DNA of 64,000 nucleotides from Pictodentalium vernedei (Eukaryota > Mollusca > Scaphopoda > Dentaliida > Dentaliidae). The notes beneath the pieces were generated by a model, which was given only the letters and a program-made list of their open reading frames with translations, was not told the origin of the DNA and searched no databases. This document shows positions 10,019-20,189 of the stretch, piece by piece. The stretch spans positions 57,044,577 through 57,108,576 of the forward strand of contig CM062289.1 of the NCBI GenBank assembly GCA_031216915.1. Reading direction: 5' to 3'. Made by a program: the position numbers and the translations under genes. Within the stretch, counting starts at the first letter, position 1. Every line of letters starts with the position of its first letter.

Positions 10019-10296
10019 AATGAAATCTATTTGAGTTTGGTACATTTTACTTTTGGTGGTGATGTCGAACTCAATCCAGGTGGAGAACGCTTTATCTCTA
10101 TTGTACATTTAACTGTAAGAGATCTATGTAACAAAGTGGACAAAATCAATGACAAGTTCAACGTTATTGCTCCGACAGAAACTTTTCTCTCTCCAGAGGT
10201 ACCGATGATGCAAGTTGTGATTCCTGGCTTCCATGTTCCCCCTATTTGACAGGACCGGGAGAACAGTCCTTTAAAACCTGTAGTGGTTTACAGGAT
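10019..10296 (+). pseudogene. LINE (CR1/L2-like) ORF2 start with 2A-like peptide, 5' fragment
   Basis: The frame reads FTFGGDVELNPGG, matching the 2A ribosome-skipping motif DxExNPGP except that the final Pro is Gly. It continues DKFNVIAPTETFLS, the opening of a LINE apurinic-type endonuclease. 2A sequences at the start of LINE ORFs are documented in sea urchin and other invertebrate LINEs. The frame breaks after VPPI at about 10249, and the element is then split by the fold-back insertion at 10297. The fragment resumes at 11127. It is a 5'-truncated, inactive copy. Confidence 0.75.
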
Positions 10297-11126
10297 TATG
10301 GACGATTCGGACCATGTACGATTCGGACCAGATTTTTTTGGGACGATTCGGAGCAAATCTATGGACGATTCGGACCAGATTTCTGGACGATTTGGACCAT
10401 GCTTATGGACGATTCGGACCATGTTCATGAACGATTCAGACCATGCTTATGGACGATTCGGACATAGTTCTTTGGCGGTTGGGATCAAGTTTTGGGAAGG
10501 TTTGGAGCATGTTTCTAAGCCATTTGGACCAAATTATCAGACGGTTGCAAGATTCGGGCTCGGAGTCGGTTTTTTGGTTGATGTTCTTCTAGTCCCACCT
10601 TACTACAATTCCGTGAAATAATAGTCCGTGGTCTAACATTTCTAGGAATAGATGTCCCGTGGACATCTATTCCTAGAAATGTTAGACCACGGACTATTAT
10701 TTCGCGGAATTGTAGTCCGGAGGTACTACTCTTCGCACGGACTTGCATTCTTTTTACACTGGGTCTCCACGCATTTGGCGGCCCTATATGCATCGAAGAA
10801 CAAAATTTTTTTTTTAGTTTTTATTCAGTGTCGGATCTTGTCAGGTCATTTTTATTTATTGATTGTTTTAGAATTTCTAAAGAACATCAACCAAAAACCG
10901 ACTCCGAGCCCGAATCATGCAACGGTATGATAATTTGGTCCAAATGGCTTAGAAACATGCTCCATATCGCCCCAAAACTTGATCTCAACCGCCAAAAAAC
11001 TTTGTCCGAAACGCCCATAAACATGGTCCGAATCGTCCATAAGCATGGTCCGAATCGTCCAGAAATCTGGTCCGAATCGTCCAAAAAAAATCTGGTCCGA
11101 ATCGTACATGGTCCGAATCGTCCATA
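10297..11126. mobile_element. Fold-back element with tandem-repeat arms
   Basis: Arms of about 250-290 bp (10297-10585 and about 10880-11126) are inverted complements. Each arm is built from a short subrepeat, ggacgattcggaccatg, followed by a unique inner part (cgggctcggagtcggttttt). It resembles Foldback-type transposons, whose long TIRs contain subrepeats. No transposase is visible between the arms. It interrupts a LINE endonuclease frame, and joining the flanks without any duplicated base leaves the LINE readable. Confidence 0.8.
10583..10740. mobile_element. Fold-back palindrome, family P1, nested
   Basis: Palindrome centred near 10659 with the core ggtctaacatttctaggaat shared with 896-1102. 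It lies inside the left half of the larger fold-back element, so it is either a nested insertion or part of that element's loop. Confidence 0.65.
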
Positions 11127-11506
11127 TACCGATTTACATGCCCCTGGATTAGAGGCTGTGTGGACAGAATTACGTAGTATTAACCAGAAATATTTGCTTG
11201 GAGTGTTTTACAATTTTTACTGGCAGCTAATAAATGACTCTATAGGAGCAGCAAGCAGCAGCCAGGCACTCATGTGTATAATTATAGGAGACTTCAATAG
11301 TAATTGCTTTCCTACTACTCACCCGAAAATAAGAAATTTAGAAACTGTTCATGGTCTGGTTCAAATAGTAAGAACACCAACCAGAATTACCGATCAGCAT
11401 TCCAGCTTGACTGATCTTATTTGAACATCTTGTCCGAAATTTGATATCCTAATGTGAGAATATTCCTCCATTCTGCAGTGACCACCATGCTCTTATTGGT
11501 GTCTTC
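11127..11506 (+). pseudogene. LINE (CR1/L2-like) endonuclease, 3' fragment
   Basis: Reads DLHAPGLEAVWTELR, then IIIGDFNSNCF (catalytic GDFN motif), then VRTPTRITDQHSSLTDLI. A TGA follows, then SDHHALIG (catalytic SDHH). These are the C-terminal endonuclease motifs of CR1/L2-type LINEs. One in-frame stop at 11422-11424 and truncation by the TIR element at 11504 make it inactive. No reverse-transcriptase domain follows. Confidence 0.8.
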
Positions 11507-11535
11507 CCACTAGACCAATTCCCTTTAGACCAATT

Positions 11536-11894
11536 ATTTCTTTATTTATTTATTGGTGTTTAAGGTCACATATTTATGCACAATGGCTAATCATGACCGT
11601 GACAGTTTTACGGGTGGAGGAAGCCGGAGTAACTGGAGAGAACGACTGAGCAACGGCGAGCAGCTGTCAGCTCCCCAACATACTTACTCCACACAAGCAG
11701 GGTTAGCATTGGTTGAAGACAAGTGCACCATCGACGTGCAGTACGCCTTAGTACACAACGCCACCGTGCCCCCACGCGGGCAATGGAGATGAAGTGTCTT
11801 GCCCAAGGACACAATGTGGTTGCCGCAGGTGGGATTCGAACTGAGGACCTCTCGGCTTGCAGCCTGCACCTCTACCTACTGGGCCACCATGCTC
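11536..11894 (-). mobile_element. Full-length tRNA-derived SINE (type 1)
   Basis: On the minus strand the head gggagcatggtggcccagta has an A-box-like motif, agttcgaatcc is B-box-like, and the ttgggcaagaca body and taaataaa tail follow. A 15-bp duplication ccctttagaccaatt flanks it (11521-11535, 11895-11909), though the target is itself repetitive. This is the best reference copy of the type 1 head. Confidence 0.85.
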
Positions 11895-12041
11895 CCCTTT
11901 AGACCAATTCCCTTTAGGCCAATTCCCAAAAGACCAATTCCCGTTAGACCAACTACATAGTGTTATTGTTTAAGGGTTGATTAAGGATAATTAGGAAGAC
12001 ATTTATTTATAAAAATCTGCCCAACATCTATAAAATATCGA

Positions 12042-12294
12042 CAAGCCAGAAAATGAGCAGACTATCATCTGAAAAATGAGGTCCCCAGAGGGTGAATTTG
12101 GTGATGCTACCCTGCACAGCAGGGTAGCATCACTAAATTTACCCTCTGTGAACCTCAATCTGAATCATGGTCTCAAACATAAACAGAAAGAGGTACCCAG
12201 AGGATAAACTTGCCTACTGTATGGGATAGCATCAGCAAATTCACCCTCTGAGGACCTCATTCTGCAAATGACAGACTGCTTATTTTCAGGCTTG
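12042..12294. mobile_element. hAT-type MITE, family E, copy 2
   Basis: Ends caagccagaaaatgagc and tattttcaggcttg. The 8-bp duplications are aatatcga and aatatcaa (12034-12041, 12295-12302). Opposite orientation to copy 1. The central palindrome is ctaccctgcacagcagggtag. Confidence 0.85.
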
Positions 12295-12457
12295 AATATC
12301 AATAACATTAAATACATTTATAAATACTTATAAATATGTCAAATTATTGATATAGAATTATTTTTAAAGTAGAACACACCAGTTGGTCTCAGGGGAATTG
12401 GTCTTTTGGGAATTGGCCTTGTGGGAGTTGGTCTAAAGGGAATTGGTCTAGTGGGAA

Positions 12458-13159
12458 TGAACCATCGTTATTGAGCAATCATAAATCAATCGGATTATTC
12501 CCCATGGTATGAATGGAAGACAGTAAGTAGCATTACTGACCTTTGAAGTTTGTCAAATTATGTTTATATACCAATTGTCGGAAAGTGAAGTTTGAAGTCT
12601 TGGAATGCTAAAGTTTTTTAGTCATGCTGTAATGTTTACATTTTTGTGCACACCTTGTATTATTTGGCATGTTTCCCTATGAACAGATTTTAACCCTTTA
12701 CAAAAAAAAGACATCAAAATTTGTTATTTTCATATTTTTCCCCAATTCTTAAAAAAATATCAAAACCATATAATGTGACCCCCTCACTGGAACTGAGGCA
12801 CGCTGTTGTCCACTCAAAGAAAGTAAAAATTGCAGGTGCGATGGCATGCATGAGCAACAGCTTGCCTCAAAATCAAAAGAAGGATCTGATGGATGACTGG
12901 GTACCAAATCATCATCTGTTTATAATTAAAAAAAAAAACACATAAGGTTAGATATACTTATTTATTTTTTCTTTGGTGTGTATGGCATTTGTCATCTGGC
13001 TACAATGAACATTTTACATAATGCTACATCTCATGTACATAATACTTTATTTTTAAATGTGAGGCCAGTATTTTTAAGCTCCTGAAGTGAATGTGAAAAG
13101 TATCAATTTTAATAAGAAGCCAAGACAATGGAACCCTGTTATTTATTGCTTATTGGTAT
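12458..13159. other. Non-coding stretch
   Basis: AT-rich. 12690-12960 contains pieces resembling the family B MITE (atataatgtgacccc, then cactggaactgag), probably a badly decayed copy. No exon recognised. Confidence 0.4.
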
Positions 13160-13163
13160 TTAA

Positions 13164-13434
13164 CCCTTTACTTAACATGAAAAACAGACGACACTTGCAA
13201 ACAAAAATCTTGAATAACTATTTTTTTTCATTTTTTGTCTCAAAAACATAGGTTATGACCCCTCATTGGAATGAGCTCGATGAGCTCATTCCAATGATGG
13301 GTCATAACCTATATTTCACCAAAACCATATCATGTGACCCCTTTTTGAGACAAAAAGTGAAAAAATAATGAAAATTAATTGGCAGTTTTTGAGAATAGCG
13401 CTGATCGGTTTTGGCCATTACGATGGGTAACGGG
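13164..13434. mobile_element. piggyBac-like palindromic MITE, family B
   Basis: TTAA at 13160-13163 and 13435-13438. Ends ccctttacttaacatg and cgatgggtaacggg. The centre is ggaatgagctcgatgagctc and the flanking tgacccctcattgg arms. Confidence 0.8.
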
Positions 13435-13438
13435 TTAA

Positions 13439-13766
13439 GAGTAACATATTTCTGCACAATGGCTAATCGTGATCACAACAAGCATTTAAAGTCAAGAACA
13501 GCAGATTGTTTATACCCTTGTTGCCAGTTTTAGAGGACTTCCACCCCAGACAGTGGTGGCTGGGTCCTATTTTACCAGTAAAACAGAGCTTGTTTACCAC
13601 AGTGAACAAGCACTGCTTCACTTCCCAGGGTTTCCACAGAGAAGAACCCTGTTAACTGAATACACACTTTGCCAGTGAAAAGAGAAACCAGGGTATGACT
13701 TTATATCCATGTAGCAGTCATGCTCAGCCATTGTGCAGATATATGTGACCTGAAACACCAGTGCTG
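13439..13766. repeat. Two SINE 3'-end fragments in inverted orientation
   Basis: 13439-13476 (aacatatttctgcacaatgg) is a minus-strand SINE tail. 13728-13766 (agccattgtgcagatatatg) is a plus-strand one. The roughly 250 bp between (agaaccctgttaactgaata) resembles ends also seen at 40250 and 46930. An old composite repeat. Confidence 0.45.
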
Positions 13767-13894
13767 GAAATGAACAAAATTAACAGGTGCAGTTTTAAGC
13801 TCCAGTGAAATCAGAGACGGGAGTAAATTGCACCCAAAAAATGTTGGTATGTGAATTTTGAGGGAATACTTTCCCCAAGCACCAGAAACTTTAG

Positions 13895-14065
13895 CCCTTT
13901 ACCTAACATGAAAAGCAGACGACACTTGCAAACAAAATTCTTGAAAAACTTATTTTTCTTTCATTTTTTGTCTCATAACCTATATTTTTGAGACAAAAAA
14001 TGAAAATTAATCGACGATGTTTGTGAATAGCGCTGACTGGTTTTGTCGTTACGTTGAGTAAAGGG
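13895..14065. mobile_element. piggyBac-like MITE, family B, centre deleted
   Basis: Both ends of family B are present (ccctttacctaacatg, gttgagtaaaggg) but the central palindrome is missing. Flanking TTAA has decayed to TTAG and TTGA. Confidence 0.7.
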
Positions 14066-14345
14066 TTGAATGTATAAGGGCCTGCTGAACTATGAGAATA
14101 ATTTCCCATTGGCCTCAGGGTGCAAGCTTTCTCAAAACAACACACATTTATATGCCCTCACAGTATATTAGTGCTCCACAATATTTTTCAACGAGTGCAT
14201 TTTTTAGCTCCCATAAAATAGAAAACACAGGGGCTGACGAAAGTGATTGCTCTCACACTCGCACCTGTCTCATTTCCAGGACTGTGAAACACCAATAAAT
14301 AATTATCACTACGATTTTGAATAAAATCAAATTGTGGGCCCTATA

Positions 14346-14584
14346 CTCTTTACCTAAAACAACTTGAGACATTTGTGAAAAAAAATTGTTTCATGCCTCC
14401 AAAACATGATTTATGGGCACTCACAGGAACAAGCATAATGAACTCAATCCAATGAGAGATCCTGAGCTATGTTTTGGAAGTGAAAGTTGAAAAAACAATA
14501 AAATTTGAATAGGAATTTTTTTGTGAATACTGCTGTCTGTTTTTGCAGGTTATGTTACGTACAAGGCTTACCTCATTTGTATTT
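14346..14584. mobile_element. Decayed family B MITE
   Basis: tctttacctaaaac, ccaatgagagatcc and gtgaatactgctgtctg align loosely with family B. Target sites are not preserved. Confidence 0.4.
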
Positions 14585-14876
14585 ATTTATTGTGGTGCCA
14601 ACACATTTTCAATAATAACCAAATGAGAAAGTCTGGAACTGGACAAGTTAGAACAAATTCCTTTTGGGACATATAATATTTTTTTCTGTTCCTGGGGCAG
14701 TTTTCCCCATATTTTATAATTAGAGAGGGAGGGGAAACTTTTTTTAATCCATAAAAAAGAAAACTGGAACTGTTTCAGAAATTGAAATCTTCACTTGAGA
14801 AACCATCGTTTCTCAGAAGCAAAAATTCCGTAAAACTGAAGATTAGTAGACTCAACAATTTATACAATAAATACCA

Positions 14877-15112
14877 GGGGGCCAATACTATAAACTTTTT
14901 ACAACTGTATTTTCTAGAATTGTATTTTCTTGTTATGAATTTAAATGGGTTGAAACGAACCATTAGCATTTTCAAAGATGTGGCAATTTGCCAGTTGGCA
15001 AATTGCCATATCTTTTGAAATGCTAATGATTCATTTTAGTCAGTTATATTAATAGGTAGAAAATACAATTCTAGAAAATACAATTGCAAAAGTTTTATAA
15101 TATTGGCTCCCG
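14877..15112. mobile_element. Palindromic MITE, unassigned
   Basis: Inverted repeat with ends ggggccaatactataaac and gttttataatattggctccc, centred on gccagttggc at about 14992. The arms are about 115 bp with several mismatches. The target duplication is unclear. Confidence 0.65.
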
Positions 15113-15245
15113 GTCTCCTATAACTTCTTTTCATTACTCTCTATCATATTTTCAATAAATTCAGTAAAAAAAATTTTGATTTAACCCTGTTGTGTCACTT
15201 GTATATGGCCATTTTAAGGCTTTAGGATTTGTAAGGCTACATGTA

Positions 15246-15502
15246 CAGTACGTGGAGAGTGGATTGTAACTAAATCACCCACGGAGTGGAGATATCACTC
15301 AAGCTATAACATTCAATTTTTTTACATATTGACAAAAAACACAAGCAATGTTTCAGCCAATGGACCTCCAGGTTTAACCTGGAGGTCCATTGGCTGAAAC
15401 TTTGCTTGTGCTGGTTATGCTCTGCAACAAATTTGCAATTATTGCTTGGGTAGAATCTCCACTCTGCAGGTGATTTAGTGATAATACACTCTCCACGTAC
15501 TG
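15246..15502. mobile_element. TA-flanked palindromic MITE, family C
   Basis: 257 bp, TA at 15244-15245 and 15503-15504, TIR cagtacgtggagagtg, same core as 5191. Identical length to two other copies suggests recent spread. Confidence 0.85.
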
Positions 15503-15871
15503 TATATGACAATGGTATACACTTTCTTCTGTCAGTGTTGTACTTGTATTATAAAGCACCACCTGCTAGTGGGAAAAAAAGTTGTAAAACTTGAAGAAAG
15601 AAATCAGTAGGGGCAGTTTTGGAAGGGTAAGGGTTAGCAGGCCATTGCTAACCCTTACACTTTCTGTCCCTAAACCAATATGCATGTCTGCCATTTTAGC
15701 CCACTTCAAGATGGAGATTCTGTTTTCTTTGTATCTTAGGTTTACAGAAAAAGGGTTAAAATAACTAATAAATATGACATTGTTGGATCCCAAAAGTTAT
15801 TATTTGTTGAGAACATGATATGGAATGAAAATAAAAATTCAGGAGACCCAGGGAAACCAGGTATTTTTTAA

Positions 15872-16112
15872 CCCTTTACCCAATGCAGACCTTATCAAAA
15901 TTTGTGATTTTGAAAATTATTTTTTCAAATTTTTCAAAATATTTAAATAAAATCATATCATGTGACCCCTCATTGGAACAAGCTCGTTGAGCTCGTTCCA
16001 ATGAGGGGTCACATGATATAGTTTTGTGGTAATTTTCAGAAAATTCATATTTTTTCAACTGCTGAATTTGCATATTCCACGGGCGGATGCAGACGATTCA
16101 TTAGGTAAAGAG
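15872..16112. mobile_element. piggyBac-like MITE, family B (tgtgacccc subfamily)
   Basis: TTAA at 15868-15871 and 16113-16116. The core is catatcatgtgacccctcatt with centre gaacaagctcgttgagctcg. This subfamily replaces the ataggttatgacccc arm of other copies. Confidence 0.8.
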
Positions 16113-16228
16113 TTAAATAAATTGAAGGGTTTTCTATTCTTCAACTTTACTAAAATTCCCCATAATGCAGTTGGAAATTTAACCAACTCTGTCTTATTTC
16201 ATGGAACCCGATGACTACATGTCACAAA

Positions 16229-16770
16229 TATGGCTGTCACGATTTTTTAATTTAGGAATCGATTAATCATCCTAATTAATCGATGATAATCGATTGATCG
16301 GACCTAGATGACCCCCATCTCCTTCTCTTTGAAGTCGATAAAAATGAAGTTGAAGTCAGTTGACCTACCTCAAGTGAACAAAGAAGACGATTCTCTTTTA
16401 GTTACATTCAAAGCTTTGATGTTCTGAACTTTTGAACCGTCAGTGTAATAATCAAGACCGGTCGGCAGTTGCGAACTTCACAACTGTCGACCGGTCTTGA
16501 TTATTACACTGACGGTTCAAAAGTTCAGAACATCAAAGCTTTGATGAATGTACCTCAAAGACAAATGCTTCCAATAGCTTCTTGGGGTTTAACATCGATG
16601 TTCTTAACTCTTTACCTTTAGAAACAATAGTTTTTTCCAACATATTTTCTTTTAATTATTTAACGTCTAAAACGGGATATAATTTACCGATTATTCGACA
16701 ACGAAAAATACTAATCGATTTCGCCGTGACCGATCAACAATCGATTAAACGATTAATCGTGACAGCCCTA
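16229..16770. mobile_element. hAT-like MITE with long internal palindrome
   Basis: Ends tatggctgtcacgatt and aatcgtgacagcccta. The sub-terminal regions are full of aatcgatt repeats. A ~165-bp inverted repeat, centred near 16475 around gaccggtcggcagttgcg, occupies the middle. No matching 8-bp duplication was found. Confidence 0.65.
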
Positions 16771-16989
16771 CTTCCATTACATTTCTTGTCCTCATAAAGG
16801 TTTGTAGCATTGAGACAGCTAATTTTGTAGTTTTTTTTAGTAGGGAATTGAGAAGTGCCCTTTGAAGGTGATACTAGCATCAGTTGTTGTTGGTAGAAGA
16901 TCAGCTGTCCACAAAGTGTTGTCATAATACACTGAAAGCAAACAAAAAAAGGAAATATAATTATTTATTTATTGGGGTTCAATACACTT

Positions 16990-17480
16990 TGAAATATTTT
17001 GGGGGAGCATATAGTCACCGCTTTGTCAATCTGTCTACATGCCCATGTGTGCATGCATGTGTCCATCCATCCACAGCTGTATCTCAGCTTTGGATGGATG
17101 GATTTCTATGCAATTCTGTATGAGAGGTCCTTGGGGCAACCTGCACATTATAAAAATGTTGCCTGCATATTTTTCACCAGAGTAATGGACCTTACTCTGT
17201 CATTTTTCATGATTGTTTTTTGTTTACAGCAATATCTCCGCAGTGAGTGGATGAAAATCAATGAAATTTGGTATGAGGGGTCCTAGTGATAAGTTGCTTC
17301 TGCACGTTATAAGAAAGGCCACTTTGTCTGTCTGTCCATCCACCTGTCCGTCCGCAGCGATATCTGAGCAGTGAGTGGATGAATTTCAATTAAATGTGGT
17401 ATGAGGGATCCTTGTCACAAGCCACTACTGCATATGCTATAAAAAGTTGCTTGCATAATTTTCACCAGTTACGGTCCTAG
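16990..17480. repeat. Degenerate minisatellite, ~2-3 units
   Basis: gtctgtccatccacctgtccg, gcagtgagtggatgaa and gtatgaggggtcc recur at about 180-bp spacing (17050, 17235, 17365). Non-coding. Confidence 0.5.
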
Positions 17481-17748
17481 CATTTCAAAGACATGTGCCA
17501 AATTATTTCCCATAGCAGGGGACCACAATTTTATGAAACTGCACGTTAACTAAGTCAACAGTTGGGGAGCATCCATCAGTTTTACTGATTTTCGTGTATT
17601 GGTGGATATAGCCTGAGGGAACCAGTAAATTATGGCATGTAAATGACAGACTGTTCAACTTCCTAACCAATCAAAAGCGAACCTTAAGGTTTAAAGTATG
17701 TGTACCAATGCTGTGTCATGCCTTAAGAGTAAGTGGGAGTAACACCTA

Positions 17749-17878
17749 CAGGGTTCCTACACTCAAGGACCAAAAAAATTCAAGGACTTTTCATGGACAT
17801 ATCAGCATTTTCCAAGGATGTTTTTTTTAAAATGTACATTTGGAATAAAAACATTTTTAGAAGCCTTGCCTACTTTAA
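17749..17878. mobile_element. Half of a hAT-like MITE (CAGGGTTCC end)
   Basis: Begins cagggttcctacactcaagg with phrases caaggacttttcatgg. The same end type appears at 56779-57069. The right end is lost where the family B MITE inserted at 17879. Confidence 0.4.
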
Positions 17879-18114
17879 CCCTTTACCTAATATAAAAAAC
17901 AGATGACACTTACAAAAATATTCTTGAATAACTCATTTTTAGTCTCAAAAACATAGGCTATGACCCCTCGGAACAAGCTCGATGAGCTTGTTGCAACGAG
18001 GGGTCATACATAACCTATGTTTTTGATTCAAAAATGAAAAACAATAATTGAAATTAATTGGCCATTTTGGAGAATAGCGCTGGCCGTTTTTTGACCGTTA
18101 CATCGGGTAAAGGG
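17879..18114. mobile_element. piggyBac-like palindromic MITE, family B
   Basis: TTAA at 17875-17878 and 18115-18118. Ends ccctttacctaatata and catcgggtaaaggg. The centre is ggaacaagctcgatgagctt. Confidence 0.8.
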
Positions 18115-18118
18115 TTAA

Positions 18119-18900
18119 AAATGTCTTCTACCTCATCCTTCTAAATTCCAAATAAACGGTGCTTCTAAAATCCTCTGTCATACATAATTTCTCTGCAACT
18201 CCACAGGCAGTAATGCTTCTCAGAATTTAGGAGATGGTGTGCATTTGCCGTAGCTATGCAGTGAGTTCCCAGTTCCGAACGGATGCTCAACATTCAATAA
18301 TGACCGATGTGCAATGCATCATTGCTGAAGAGTCTCTCATAGTAGCCTGGCCAGGGGGTGGTGTGGGACACCAAATCAGGGACCGTTTTGAAATTTAGTA
18401 CCCAAATTCTTCACAATAACTGAGCATTGTTGTCTGGTGGGGCTGTGTGAGTTTTACACATCTGAAATGTGTTTAGTGCAGCAATTAAGATAAGGGAAGG
18501 CTCGCTGTTGTGTATTTCTTAAGATCAATGCATTCCAGATCTGGAAGTTAGAGGGGAATGGCATCTGCAATCAGACAAACAAAGGTAGAGGAACAGCATT
18601 ACCCCTCTTTCCCTTAGAAAAGCAGGACGGATCTCAACTTAGAGCTTAGACAGGCAAGGAGGTGTAGTGTGGAATTATTACCATAATTACTCAAACAGAT
18701 GCTTATCAGTAAACTTTTTGATACTACAGACATAAATACATTTGTTTGAAGAAAAGAACTTAAACTTTGAAAAATCAATTGCCTTGAGCATCTGCGATGA
18801 CAATTTTAGCTCCTCCAACAGTTCATCTTAATAATTTTGGGGTGCACTATTTTTTACTTGCCTAGTTTTGACAGAAATGAAATGCTTAAATTCTATATAT
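18119..18900. other. Non-coding stretch
   Basis: Sequence of intermediate GC with no tandem repeat or transposon end recognised. Splice-like motifs are present but no open, phase-compatible exon was found on either strand. Confidence 0.35.
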
Positions 18901-19049
18901 ACACAGAACGTCATAATGTGTGAATGCATTTGTCAATATGGCCTAGCGGCCAGCATGGGGTGACAGACACAGCCTCAGGTTCTATCCTTCTGTGATGGCA
19001 TGAGTGTCATATTGATAAATGCATTCACACATTGTGGTGTTCTGTGTTT
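18901..19049. mobile_element. Short TIR MITE
   Basis: 40-bp inverted ends (acacagaacgtcataatgtg and the complementary cacattgtggtgttctgtgt) surround a ~70-bp non-palindromic middle. Confidence 0.6.
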
Positions 19050-19081
19050 AGTACATGCCTATATGACAGAGAACCCATTAA

Positions 19082-19934
19082 CCCTTTGATATTTATTTAT
19101 TTATTTATTGATGTTTAAGGTCACATATTTATGCACAATGGCTAATCATGACCGTGACAGTTTTACGGGTGGAGGAAGCCGGAGTACCCGGAGAGAACCA
19201 CCAAGCAACGACGAGCAGCTGCCAGCTCCCCAACATCGTAACTCCGCACTGCAGCACAGACAGGGTTAGATTGGTTGAAGACATGCGTACCATCGACGTG
19301 CAGTACGCCTTAGTACACGGCATCATCATGTGCCCACGCAGGCAATGGAGATGAAGTGTCTTGCCCAAGGACACAACGCGGTTGCCGCAGGTAGGATTCA
19401 AACCCTTTGATACTTGTGTACGTCTTATGATGTATGAAATCAAACAGCGCGTTGATACTTTGTGGTAATTTGTTTTATTACTTTTTCGATTTTTTTAAAG
19501 ATTTAACCCCAATTCCTATTTTCTCCCGAATAGTGCTCAGTGACAATCGTTGTGCCAAATGTTACCCCAGCTTAAAACACTAATATAATCCTTAATTGGT
19601 TGAGAAGCCACTATGAGGGCTTTCAAAAAATGCGGATACCAGAGCAAAGCAACACTTTCCTTGCTTATATTTCATATTCAGTCAAACACAAATAATATTT
19701 TGTTTATATAAATTTGTTTTATTACAAATTATTGGAGATAATTTGTAATGAAACAAGTTTGAATAACAAATTCAGACCACCAAAAATAATATAGCTCTCA
19801 ACAAGTTAATCACTAATGTGAAAAATATCTTGTTATTTGCACTTTCCGACGTTTGACGCCGAATTTTGAAAAACGTTGAAGAAACTGAATGCCCAGTGAC
19901 GTTTGAACGTCAGAATAATTAAAGTCTCAAAGGG
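19082..19934. mobile_element. piggyBac-like MITE carrying a SINE
   Basis: TTAA, then ccctttgata, at the left (19078-19081) and gtctcaaaggg, then TTAA, at the right (19935-19938). A SINE is inserted 10 bp from the left end. The right TTAA is shared with the next element at 19939. Confidence 0.65.
19092..19400 (-). mobile_element. tRNA-derived SINE (type 1), head truncated
   Basis: Minus-strand SINE with a tttatttattta tail. Exact 12-bp duplications aaccctttgata lie at 19080-19091 and 19401-19412. Only the B-box end of the head remains. Confidence 0.85.
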
Positions 19935-19938
19935 TTAA

Positions 19939-20143
19939 CCCACTGCACATTGATGTCTAAGCATCAAAATTTCAATATACAGATTTTTCCCATAATGCAA
20001 CTAGGAATTTAATCAATTCAATCTTGTTTGACAGAGCTCAACGAGCTCTGTCAAACAAGATTAAACTGGTTGAACTGCTAGCTGCATTATAGCAAATATT
20101 TGCTGCATCAAATTTTAGTACTTTGACATCAGAATGAAGAGGG
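19939..20143. mobile_element. piggyBac-like palindromic MITE, family A
   Basis: TTAA at 19935-19938 and 20144-20147. Centre tgacagagctcaacgagctc. About 205 bp, matching the copy at 2310. Confidence 0.75.
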
Positions 20144-20189
20144 TTAATTTAAAAATAGGCTGATGAAATCGTCAGATGTGTACCCATAC

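Larger units (their letters stand above)
11504..12457. mobile_element. TIR element with agaccaattccc subrepeats
   Basis: The left arm (ttcccactagaccaattccc, continuing at 11895-11953) and right arm (12379-12457) are inverted. Both consist of about five variants of agaccaattccc. It contains a SINE inside the left arm (11536-11894) and a hAT MITE (12042-12294). No transposase remains. Confidence 0.7.
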
